Source of the DNA: Verrucomicrobiota bacterium
GTDB lineage: Bacteria > Verrucomicrobiota > Kiritimatiellia > RFP12 > UBA1067
DNA: 33,082 bases
Assembly (NCBI GenBank): GCA_016280825.1
Contig: JAEEHL010000191.1
Span: 1 to 33,082 of the forward strand
Reading direction: 5' to 3'
Shown here one piece after another: positions 23,404-30,994 of this stretch; position 1 is the stretch's first letter; every line of letters starts with the position of its first letter. A program made the translations under genes and the position numbers. The notes below the pieces were generated by a model. It saw only the letters and a program-made list of their open reading frames with translations, was not told the origin of the DNA and did no database searches.

Positions 23404-25418
23404 GCGAAGGGGCTCTCCTGCAGGATCTCGCGGCGATAACCGCGCTTGCGGGCATCGCTGCCGTTCTCTTTACGAAGCTCAGGTTCCCGAAGGTCGTAGG
23501 GTACCTTCTCGTAGGCGTGCTCATGAGCGCGAACACGTGGGGCGGGAGCTTCCTCCTCGATTCCGGCTCGGTGCGCATGATAGGCCAGCTCGGGGTCGTG
23601 TTCCTCATGTTCTCGATGGGGCTTGGCTTTTCGCCGTCGCGCCTGGGGGCGGTGAAGTCGGTCGCCCTGCCTGTCGCCGCAGTCGACACGCTCGTCATGC
23701 TGTGGGCGGGCTATACCGTAGGCACGAGGGTCTTCGGCTGGAGCTTTGCTGCGTCGGTCTTTCTCGGCGCCGCGATCTGCGATTCCGCGACGACGATGAT
23801 GGGCAGGGTGATCGACGAGATGAAATGGTCCTCGCGGCCGTTTGTTGACAGGGCAATTGGAATATCGATCTGCGAGGATATCGCATGCATCGGCGTTCTC
23901 GCCCTCGTTTCCGGCGTCATAGAGGGGGGAGGGGTTTCGCTGCGGGCGGTCGGGTGGTCGCTCGGCGCGCTTGGAGTGTTCCTTCTCGCCGTGACCGTGT
24001 TCGGCTTTGCCAACGTGCCGCGCCTCTTCGAGTCCGTGGCGAAGACGGGCGACAACGAGACGCTGCTCCTTTCCGTCCTCGGGTGCTGCTTCTTCGTCAC
24101 GTACCTCGCCTACAGGTTCGGCTATTCTCTCTCGCTCGGCGCCTTCCTCGTCGGCATGATCGCGGCGGCCAGCAGCTGCCGCAGGAGGATAGCGGAGCTT
24201 GCAGGCCCTCTCCGCACCATGTTCGCGGCAGTCTTCTTCATTTCCATCGGCCTTCTCGTCGACCCGGCGGCGTGCTTCCGGCTTCTGCCGCAGATAGCGC
24301 TGGTGACGGCAGTGGTGGTGGTCGGCAAGTTCCTCAACTGCACCCTCGTCTCCGTCGTCTGCGGCGAATCCGTGAAGACGGCGGTGCAGATCGGCATGTC
24401 GCTTGCGCAGATAGGGGAGTTCGCGTTCATGGTGGCGATGCTCTACGCAGCCGGAACTGGCGACTGGACCAGCCCCATGTACCAGATAACCGTCGCGGTG
24501 TCGCTTGTGACGACCATCCTGAACCCGTTCATGCTGCGCCTTTCCGAGCCCTTGGGCGAATGGACGGAGAGGCGGCTCGGGGTGCGCGTCCTCGGGAAGC
24601 TCGAGACGTATCGCGGGTTCGTCGCCAAGTACAGGTTCGGCACCAGGCCGGACGTCGCGGGCAGGCGGGCGGTGCGCCGCCATGTAGCGGTGCTTGCCAT
24701 ACTTGCAGTGCTTGTCTTCGCTGTCGCCTTTGCGATGTCGGCCCTGGCGTCTCGCGACTGGTCAGCGTTTTCAAGGTTCTTCGACGCCTACAAGCAGTTT
24801 ATCTTCTGCCTTGCCGCCAATCTCTTCGCGGCTGCGGCGCTCGCGCCGGCGGTAGTCGTGGCGAAGCGCCTCGGAGGGGATCTTGGGGAGCTTCTTTTCG
24901 GCGGCGAGCGGGCGAAGTGGCGCGATTCCATGCAGATGGCGGTGCGGCTTCTCGTGGTTATCGTCGTCATGGCTCTTTTCTTCGTGGAGGTTTCGATGCT
25001 CAACGTGAGCCTCGCCCCGCAGGGGACATGGGCCAAGCTCGCGATATTTGCGATACTTCTTGCCGCTGGCGCACTGGGCTGGAAGCGCTCGCTGCGCCTT
25101 GCGCGGCTTGCGGCGAGGCGCGTGCGCAGCGCGATGAACCAGGACGAGTTGGACGCCTCTCGCGGCGGCGCAGTTGACGGCGGCCAGGGGATAGGAGGCG
25201 TTTCGCGCATTGCGATACCGGAAGGGTCTGGCGCAATAGGCAGCACGCTGCGCTCCCTCGACATCCGCGCCCGAACGGGGACGCTTGTCATTTCGGTCGA
25301 GCGCGGCGGCGAGGTGACGGGCAATCCAGGCGCAGAGTGGGCGTTCGAGAAGGGCGACATCCTCGTGGTCCTTGGCGACGAATCGCAGGTGGCGTCGCTC
25401 CGCAGCATTCTTGTCTAG
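23400..25418 (+). CDS. CPA2-family monovalent cation:proton antiporter with RCK_C-type domain
   Basis: A 672-residue inner-membrane antiporter. The first ~395 residues form the CPA2 membrane domain with about 12 helices, including the conserved LGVVFLMFSMGLGFSPSRL and SLGAFLVGMIAAAS and MSLAQIGEFAFMVA stretches. A second membrane region of about four helices (about 425-570) follows, and residues about 595-672 form a TrkA_C/RCK_C-like domain (IPEGSGAIGSTLRSLDIRAR ending in ILVVLGDESQVASL). No Rossmann-type RCK_N domain is visible between them. Likely function: potassium or sodium efflux coupled to proton entry. The ATG overlaps the exonuclease stop by 4 bases; it ends the operon. Confidence 0.88.
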   Translation: MSEGALLQDLAAITALAGIAAVLFTKLRFPKVVGYLLVGVLMSANTWGGSFLLDSGSVRMIGQLGVVFLMFSMGLGFSPSRLGAVKSVALPVAAVDTLVMLWAGYTVGTRVFGWSFAASVFLGAAICDSATTMMGRVIDEMKWSSRPFVDRAIGISICEDIACIGVLALVSGVIEGGGVSLRAVGWSLGALGVFLLAVTVFGFANVPRLFESVAKTGDNETLLLSVLGCCFFVTYLAYRFGYSLSLGAFLVGMIAAASSCRRRIAELAGPLRTMFAAVFFISIGLLVDPAACFRLLPQIALVTAVVVVGKFLNCTLVSVVCGESVKTAVQIGMSLAQIGEFAFMVAMLYAAGTGDWTSPMYQITVAVSLVTTILNPFMLRLSEPLGEWTERRLGVRVLGKLETYRGFVAKYRFGTRPDVAGRRAVRRHVAVLAILAVLVFAVAFAMSALASRDWSAFSRFFDAYKQFIFCLAANLFAAAALAPAVVVAKRLGGDLGELLFGGERAKWRDSMQMAVRLLVVIVVMALFFVEVSMLNVSLAPQGTWAKLAIFAILLAAGALGWKRSLRLARLAARRVRSAMNQDELDASRGGAVDGGQGIGGVSRIAIPEGSGAIGSTLRSLDIRARTGTLVISVERGGEVTGNPGAEWAFEKGDILVVLGDESQVASLRSILV

Positions 25419-25496
25419 CATTGCCGTTTCCACCGGCAGGGTGAAGGGCGATGACAGTCTGCATTCCACATTCCCCGCGCCGCGCTGCCCGCTAGG

Positions 25497-25525
25497 TTGA
25501 TTTCCGCGAAGGCATTTGATATAAT
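25497..25525 (+). promoter_or_regulatory. Promoter for the aryl-polyene-like operon
   Basis: TTGATT (25497-25502), a 17-bp spacer and TATAAT (25520-25525). The transcript would start near 25532, about 65 bases before the first carrier-protein ATG. The 80 bases before the promoter contain one weak inverted repeat (TGCCG/CGGCA, near 25420-25437) without a T-run. Confidence 0.72.
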
Positions 25526-25597
25526 TCGTGAGTAAGAGGAAAGCGTGGAACTGGTGAGAATTCTGTTGAAAACCCGACTGCAGTTGGAATTGGGGAC

Positions 25598-25879
25598 ATG
25601 AAGAGAAAAGACCTTGAGGACGGCATACGCGATGCGATTCTCGCATCCGTGGAGGTGGAGGGCCTGACGGCGGAGGATCTGCCGTCCGAAGCTCCGCTGT
25701 TTGGAGATGACGGGGTGGGGCTTGATTCAATAGACGCCCTTGAAATCGGCGTTGCGCTCAAGAAGAAGTACAACGTCAATTTCAAGGCCAATTCGGAGAA
25801 GAACCGCGAAAGGTTCAGGACGGTGTCTTCCCTGGCGAGCTTCATCTCGGAATCTGCCGGCATTGAACTGGAGGACTGA
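25598..25879 (+). CDS. Acyl carrier protein 1
   Basis: A 93-residue acyl carrier protein. The 4'-phosphopantetheine attachment serine is S44 in the motif GLDSIDALEIGVAL, the standard DSL/DSI site at the start of helix 2. The N-terminal helix, acidic surface and C-terminal helix are as expected. The tail region (KANSEKNRERF) is longer than in fatty-acid-synthesis ACPs, as often seen in ACPs of dedicated lipid clusters. The second ACP starts 5 bases downstream. I infer that it holds the growing acyl chain for the ketosynthase at 30991. Confidence 0.92.
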   Translation: MKRKDLEDGIRDAILASVEVEGLTAEDLPSEAPLFGDDGVGLDSIDALEIGVALKKKYNVNFKANSEKNRERFRTVSSLASFISESAGIELED

Positions 25880-25884
25880 TTGAC

Positions 25885-26136
25885 ATGTCAAAGCGCGAAG
25901 AAGTTCTGGAACGCATCAAGAAGACACTTTCCGGGGAGTTCGAGTGCCCTCCGGAGAAGATAACCGAAGAGGCGCGTTTCTACGAAGACCTCGACCTCGA
26001 TTCAATCGACGCCGTCGATCTCATCGTGAGGCTGCGCCAGGAAGTGGACTTTGACCTGAAAAGCGAGGATTTCAAGGCAGTACGCACGGTAGGCGACCTG
26101 CTGGACGCCCTCGAAAAAGCTGCCGTCGCCAAGTGA
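25885..26136 (+). CDS. Acyl carrier protein 2
   Basis: An 83-residue acyl carrier protein with modification serine S40 in DLDSIDAVDLIVRL. The rest is a normal four-helix ACP ending in VRTVGDLLDALEKA. Paired ACPs are typical of aryl polyene clusters, where they serve distinct steps (for example priming and elongation), but which does what here is unknown. It differs enough from ACP 1 to be a separate gene and not a recent duplicate. Confidence 0.93.
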   Translation: MSKREEVLERIKKTLSGEFECPPEKITEEARFYEDLDLDSIDAVDLIVRLRQEVDFDLKSEDFKAVRTVGDLLDALEKAAVAK

Positions 26137-26139
26137 GCG

Positions 26140-26541
26140 ATGCGCCGTTCCGTGACCAAGACAGTATTGCAGGCCGGCGCGACGATCCTGGCGGTCTGGC
26201 TCGTGTATCTGTTCAAGGGCAACGTCTGGTTCAGGCTCTACCCGGTCGTCGTGACCGGTGCCGTCTTCCTGGCGTTTGCGCTGTCGCTGCGTGGAACGCC
26301 GCTAGTCGAGCGCTTCGCCATGCGCATGGGCGCCGACCTTGACGGCGGCGGCAGGGAGTACTGCCTCAAGGCGACGGTGGCCTGGACCGTGTTTCTCGCC
26401 GTGCACCTGGCAGTGACGGCGGCAACGGTCTTCGCTCCCCTTGAGATATGGGCCCTTTACAACGGCTGCATTGCATACGTCCTCATCGGCGCGATGTTCA
26501 TCGGCGAGTTCGCCGCAAGAAAGATTGCCCGTCATGGATGA
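26140..26541 (+). CDS. Small polytopic membrane protein of an aryl-polyene-like cluster
   Basis: A 133-residue protein with four hydrophobic helices: about 10-27 (TILAVWLVYLF), 32-50, 75-95 (TVAWTVFLAVHLAVTA) and 103-122. It resembles the small membrane proteins (COG4648-like) found beside the acyl carrier proteins in aryl polyene clusters. It starts 3 bases after the ACP2 stop. The function is unknown; a role in holding the biosynthetic enzymes at the membrane is possible. Its stop overlaps the next ATG by 8 bases. Confidence 0.6.
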   Translation: MRRSVTKTVLQAGATILAVWLVYLFKGNVWFRLYPVVVTGAVFLAFALSLRGTPLVERFAMRMGADLDGGGREYCLKATVAWTVFLAVHLAVTAATVFAPLEIWALYNGCIAYVLIGAMFIGEFAARKIARHG

Positions 26542-27844
26542 AATGTCGTTCATGACGTCCGGGTCGACCGGCGAGCCGAGGCGAATCGCCCGCAGCCTTG
26601 ACGAGATGAAGGCCGACGCGGCATCCCTCGCCGCCCTGTTCGGTGAATCGTTTTCAAGGGCCGCGTTCCTTGCGGCGACCGTTCCCGAGGAGCATTTCTA
26701 CGGCGCGCTCTGGCGCAGGCTTCTCCCGGAGGCTCTCGGCATGCCCGTGGCGGACGGGATACAGACTTCCGTAGAGGACCTTTCCGCCCTTGCGGAACGC
26801 GGGAGGTTCGTCCTCGTCACTACGCCGTCGTTTCTCGAAAAGGCCGTGCGCCACCCGGACTTCGCATCGCTCAAGTCGTCGGTCGTGGACGTCGTGACTT
26901 CCGGGGGCGCGCTTTCGCAGGGCGCCTCCGAGTCGGCCACGCTTGCCATTGGCGTTTCGCCGCTTGAGATATACGGCTCGACCGAGGCCGGGACGATTGC
27001 GTGGAGAAGGCGCTCCGTTTCGCGGCTCTTCCGCTTTGCGTCCGGCGTGTCGGGCCATGAGGACGAAGGCGGTCGCCTCGTGGTCGAGTCGCCATTTGCC
27101 GCGGAAAGGCCGCTTGTGATGCACGACGCCGTTCGCTTTGCGGATTCGGGCGAGTTCGAAATCCTCGGGCGCACCGACAGGCTTGCGAAGGTTCTCGAGA
27201 AGTTCGTTTCGCTCGATGCCGTGGAAAGGGCGTTCGAGGCCCATCCGTTTGTGGAAAGGGCGCGTGCCGAGGCCGTCGACGTCGGCGGCGTTGCGCGAAC
27301 GGGGGTGCTCGCGGTCCTTTCGAAGGAGGGGCGCGAATTTCTTGCCGGTTCCACATACGAGGCCGTCATGTCGCGCCTTCGGCACGACATAGCGCCGACG
27401 CTCTCGTCGGGGGCATTCCCCAGGCGCATGCGCTTCGTGGCGGAAATGCCCGTGGACGCAAGGGGCAAGACGACTGCCGCGGCCGTGCGCGCCGAGCTTT
27501 CCGCGGCCTGCCACGAGCCGGTAGTCCTATCGTGGACTGCCATGGAGCGGACGCTCGACGCGGAGCTTGCGTTCCCGCCTGACGGCGGGTGGTTCGACGG
27601 GCACTTCCCCGAATTCCCGATACTTCCCGGCGTCGTGCAGCTCATCGTCCTGAGGCGCTTTGCGCTTCGCGCATTCGGGCGGTTCCCCGGCGTTTCGCAG
27701 TGGAGGAAAGTGAAGTTCCGGCGGCTTGTCCGCCCGGGCGAGCGCGTTCGCCTGAAAGTCGAAAGGAGGGACGAATGCAGTCTTGCGTTCGAGTATTCGG
27801 TTGGCGCAAAGGTCGCGTCTTCCGGAACTGTGCTGCCGCAATAG
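26534..27844 (+). CDS. AMP-ligase (N-terminally truncated) fused to hotdog dehydratase
   Basis: A 436-residue fusion. The ligase part (1 to about 325) starts almost at the ATP-binding loop TSGSTGEPR (residues 8-16). It continues with YGSTEAG (147-153), GRTDRLAKVLEKF (from 212) and the C-terminal lysine K312 in VDARGKTTAA. These are the A3, A5, A8 and A10 motifs of adenylating enzymes. The 130-150 residues that normally precede A3 are absent, and there is no room for them because the frame begins inside the previous gene. The second part (about 335-436) is a hotdog fold with GWFDGHFPEFPILPGVVQL. H357 is the likely catalytic residue, as in ApeI-like dehydratases. Expected roles: activate the starter acid and dehydrate the 3-hydroxyacyl intermediate. 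Confidence 0.8.
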   Translation: MDEMSFMTSGSTGEPRRIARSLDEMKADAASLAALFGESFSRAAFLAATVPEEHFYGALWRRLLPEALGMPVADGIQTSVEDLSALAERGRFVLVTTPSFLEKAVRHPDFASLKSSVVDVVTSGGALSQGASESATLAIGVSPLEIYGSTEAGTIAWRRRSVSRLFRFASGVSGHEDEGGRLVVESPFAAERPLVMHDAVRFADSGEFEILGRTDRLAKVLEKFVSLDAVERAFEAHPFVERARAEAVDVGGVARTGVLAVLSKEGREFLAGSTYEAVMSRLRHDIAPTLSSGAFPRRMRFVAEMPVDARGKTTAAAVRAELSAACHEPVVLSWTAMERTLDAELAFPPDGGWFDGHFPEFPILPGVVQLIVLRRFALRAFGRFPGVSQWRKVKFRRLVRPGERVRLKVERRDECSLAFEYSVGAKVASSGTVLPQ

Positions 27845-28404
27845 CCGCGGCGTTCTTTATCGCTGCGCCTTGCTTGGCAGGCGAAGACGGCATCCGCGAC
27901 ATTGCCGAGAAGGCGATGCGCAAGGCGCTTTCGTCGTCCGCCGCGTGGAAGATGGAGCGCACCCTCCCCGGCACCGAGAAGGTCTTTGTCTCGTCCGGCA
28001 CCGTCAGCTGCCATGTAGGGGCAGAGGGCATTGAATGGCGCACCCTCGAGCCGTTCAGCGCACTTGTCGCCATGAAGAAGGACGCAATGGTCTTTGAGGA
28101 CGAAGACGGCCGGCGCGAGAAGTCCGCCAGCGACATGCCGCGCTATTCCGACATCCGCAAGGCGACCGACGCATTCGCCAAAGGCGAGAAGACCGCGTTT
28201 GACGACGTGTTCGAGGTCAAGGTCGAGGCGCTCGGGGAAGGCCGCTGGAAGGCGGTGTTCGTACCCAGGAACTCGATGCTTCGCGGCCTGGTCGAGAGCC
28301 TGTCGGTAGAGGGGAAGGATCTCCCCGAAAAGGCCGAGCTCAAAAGCGGCAACGGGGCCGTGAGCCGCATAGCGTTCGAGGAAAGAGGGGGCGATGCCAA
28401 ATAG
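27775..28404 (+). CDS. LolA-like outer-membrane lipoprotein carrier
   Basis: A 209-residue periplasmic protein with a signal peptide (basic start, then CAAAIAAAFFIAAPCLA, cleavage near LAG-ED). The mature part is a beta-rich domain with KMERTLPGTEKVFVSSGTVS and WRTLEPFSALVAMKKD, resembling the LolA-type carriers of aryl polyene clusters. Such carriers shield a lipid in the periplasm. It overlaps the preceding gene by 70 bases, but AAGGAGG lies 5 bases before its ATG and the signal peptide begins right there, so the overlap is real. It acts with the MMPL exporter that follows. Confidence 0.72.
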   Translation: MQSCVRVFGWRKGRVFRNCAAAIAAAFFIAAPCLAGEDGIRDIAEKAMRKALSSSAAWKMERTLPGTEKVFVSSGTVSCHVGAEGIEWRTLEPFSALVAMKKDAMVFEDEDGRREKSASDMPRYSDIRKATDAFAKGEKTAFDDVFEVKVEALGEGRWKAVFVPRNSMLRGLVESLSVEGKDLPEKAELKSGNGAVSRIAFEERGGDAK

Positions 28405-30994
28405 GCGGCCGGCATTCGCCTTTGCCGCATCCGCCGCGCTTGCGCTGGCGGCATTGCTTGCATTTCTCGCCATAAGGCCGAAGGTAGGCCTTTCCGTCTA
28501 CGCGATGCTCGGCGACGGCTCTTCCTTCGTGTCGGACGAAGAGCGGAGCGAATCGGCCGGCACGGCGTTTGCCGTGATCTCCTCGGGTTCCGGCCCGTCG
28601 GTGTGCAACGAGGCCGCAAGGCACTTTGCGTCGCTTCTGCCCGCCAGGTTTCTCAAGTCCCAGCCTGCGGACGTCGCCGGCGCGCAGGGCATCCCCTCGG
28701 CGCTTGCGAGATTCGCCGCCCGCGCCGGGGGGCTTGTCGCAAAGCGCGATTTCGAGGCGCTTTCTACTGGCGAAGGGCGGGCCAGGATCGCGAGGGACGC
28801 CATCAGGCGCTATGTCGCCTCTCCCATGCCGCCGGCGTTCGGCCCGGACGACGACCCGTTTTGCCTCAAGGACAGGTTCCTCATGTCGTTTGCCGATTCG
28901 GGCGTATTCGTGCTGCCGGTTTCGCTGGCGAATGAAACGACGTCCGACATGGACGCCCTTGCCGCGTTTGCATCCGCGATGCGCGGGGCGGCGGCCAGTA
29001 CTGAGGAGGCGTTCGGCGGCAGGGTCCGCGTCATGCCGTGCGGAGTGCCGGTCCACACCGCCTCTGCCGTCTCGAAGTCGAAAAGGGAGATAGGGGTGCT
29101 TTCCGCGGTTTCGTCGCTTCTTATCCTCGCGATCGCGCTCTTGGCGTTCCGCCCGCTTTCCCGCATCTGGTACGTTGTCGCGTCGCTCGTCTTCTCCGTC
29201 TCGGCGGGCGCGACGGCGCTTGTGGTCTCGTCGCCGTCGTTCCACGTGATGACCATTGTCTTCGGCACTGCGGTTCTCGGCCTTGTTGTCGACTATTCGT
29301 TCCACTGGCTTCTTTGCGCAGCCGACGACTGGAGGCGCCCTGCGCGGAATCTCGCCATATCGTTTGCGACGACAGCGCTCTCGCTTGCGCCGCTTTGGTT
29401 CTCGTCGCTTCCGATACTGCGCGAGACGGCGGTGTTCCTCGTCTCGTCCCTCGCGGCCGCCTTTGCGTTCGCGGTCTGCTTCTGCCCCGTGCCGGAAAAA
29501 ACCGACCCGCGTCTCGAAACGCCCCCGTGCCGCCCGCAGAGAATCGCGAAGGGGGCGCTTCGCGTAGTTCTCGTCTCGGCGATGGCGGCGGCGGCAGTCC
29601 TGGCATCCCGCCTGAAGGTTGCAACCGACCCAGCGTCGCTCTACGTCCCCTCGGCCGAGCTTATGGAGCCCGAGCGCATTATTGCGTCGCTTTTCGAGCC
29701 GCCGCCCGAATCCGTTGCCGCGGACGTCCGCAGGCTTTACGCCGAGCAGGGCGAGAAGGTCGCCCGCGCGCTCGGCCTTTCGGAAACGCCCAGGCCGCCG
29801 GCCGTTCGGCGAAGCGCGGCGGCTGAGCTTTCGGCCGTGATGAACGCCCTTGCCGACGAAACGGCGCGGCGCTTCGCCCTTGCGCTCGTTGCAATGTTCG
29901 CCGCGCTCTTCGCAGTTTTCAGGCTGGGCGCGTTTGCAGTTGCGGCCCCGCCTGTCTTCGCAGTCGCCGTAGCAGCGGCTGCAGTCGCCGCGACAGGCGG
30001 AACGGCAAACCTGTTCCATATCCTCGCCGCGATCCTTCTCGCGGGCATGTGCGTGGACTATGCGGTATTCCTGCGCTCCGGGGAACGCGGCGCGCTAAAG
30101 TCGTCCACTTGTTCGCTCCTTACGAGCCTTGCCGGGTTCGGGGCGCTTGCATTCGTGTCGTTCCGCCCGGCCGCCGCATTTGGCACCGTTCTCGGGGTAG
30201 GGCTCCCCTCGGGCTTCCTCGCGGCGCTCGCGCTTCGGCCGAATCGCCGGGAGAGCGGCGTCGAGAAGGCCGCTTCGCCGCTTGGCATGGAGATAGTCTG
30301 GCTGTTCTACCGCGTCTTCGGGCTTCGCGCCATGCGCCTACTTGCGCAGTGCGTGGCAAGCTGCGTCTGGGCGTTTTCGCCAGCCGTGCGCAGGGCCTCG
30401 CCTTCGCGCAGGAAGCTTGTCCTGTTCGCGCGGTCGCTCGCCGACAAGACGGCGGTGGGGAGCGGGCGCGTCAAGGCGCTGAAGGTGGTGGACGACGGCT
30501 CGCCAGACGCGCGGGAATTCGCAGACGACGTCACGTCAGGGCGCGGCGTTTTCATCCTCTCGTCACATTGCGGCACGGTGGAGGCGCTTCTCGCCCTTGC
30601 GGAGAACCCGCCTGTCTTCCATGCCTGGACGGATTTCGAGCGCACGTCCGCGTTCAACGAATTCTACCTAAGGCACATCTGCGGCGGGAAGATATGCCTG
30701 CATTCCGTCTCGGACATCGGCCTTGACACAGCGTTCAGCGCCATTGGATGGCTGGAGCGCGGCGAGTGCCTCGTCATGGCGGGCGACAGGGGAAGGGGCG
30801 CGTTCCGCTTTGCCGCCGCGCTTGGGCGGCCAGTCTATTTCGCGACGTGCATTGCCGACGGCCCGGGATACGTCGCCGTCATCCGCCGCCTGCGCGGCAA
30901 GGCGCCTGAAATCGAGAAGGGGTTCTTCGCCGTGCTTGGCGAGCTCGAGGCGAAGCACCCGGACCAGGTATATGAATGGGAAGGGGTGAAATGA
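28394..30994 (+). CDS. MMPL/RND-type lipid exporter fused to lysophospholipid-acyltransferase-like domain
   Basis: An 866-residue inner-membrane protein. Residues 1 to about 620 form an MMPL exporter. There is one N-terminal helix, a periplasmic loop, a helical bundle with VLGLVVDYSFHWLL, a second periplasmic loop and a second bundle with LLAGMCVDYAVFL. The duplicated VDYxxxL element, with its membrane Asp, is typical of both RND halves. Residues about 690-866 are an LPLAT-type acyltransferase with HCGTVE (H725 to E730, the Hx4E/D motif) and GECLVMAGDRG. In aryl polyene clusters exporter and acyltransferase are normally separate genes, so this is a fusion. I infer that acylation of the lipid carrier and export are coupled. 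It overlaps LolA by 11 bases. Confidence 0.8.
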   Translation: MPNRRPAFAFAASAALALAALLAFLAIRPKVGLSVYAMLGDGSSFVSDEERSESAGTAFAVISSGSGPSVCNEAARHFASLLPARFLKSQPADVAGAQGIPSALARFAARAGGLVAKRDFEALSTGEGRARIARDAIRRYVASPMPPAFGPDDDPFCLKDRFLMSFADSGVFVLPVSLANETTSDMDALAAFASAMRGAAASTEEAFGGRVRVMPCGVPVHTASAVSKSKREIGVLSAVSSLLILAIALLAFRPLSRIWYVVASLVFSVSAGATALVVSSPSFHVMTIVFGTAVLGLVVDYSFHWLLCAADDWRRPARNLAISFATTALSLAPLWFSSLPILRETAVFLVSSLAAAFAFAVCFCPVPEKTDPRLETPPCRPQRIAKGALRVVLVSAMAAAAVLASRLKVATDPASLYVPSAELMEPERIIASLFEPPPESVAADVRRLYAEQGEKVARALGLSETPRPPAVRRSAAAELSAVMNALADETARRFALALVAMFAALFAVFRLGAFAVAAPPVFAVAVAAAAVAATGGTANLFHILAAILLAGMCVDYAVFLRSGERGALKSSTCSLLTSLAGFGALAFVSFRPAAAFGTVLGVGLPSGFLAALALRPNRRESGVEKAASPLGMEIVWLFYRVFGLRAMRLLAQCVASCVWAFSPAVRRASPSRRKLVLFARSLADKTAVGSGRVKALKVVDDGSPDAREFADDVTSGRGVFILSSHCGTVEALLALAENPPVFHAWTDFERTSAFNEFYLRHICGGKICLHSVSDIGLDTAFSAIGWLERGECLVMAGDRGRGAFRFAAALGRPVYFATCIADGPGYVAVIRRLRGKAPEIEKGFFAVLGELEAKHPDQVYEWEGVK

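Noticed and set aside
25419-25440. Intrinsic terminator after the antiporter gene
   Set aside because: The TGCCG/CGGCA inverted repeat is short and lacks a T-run.
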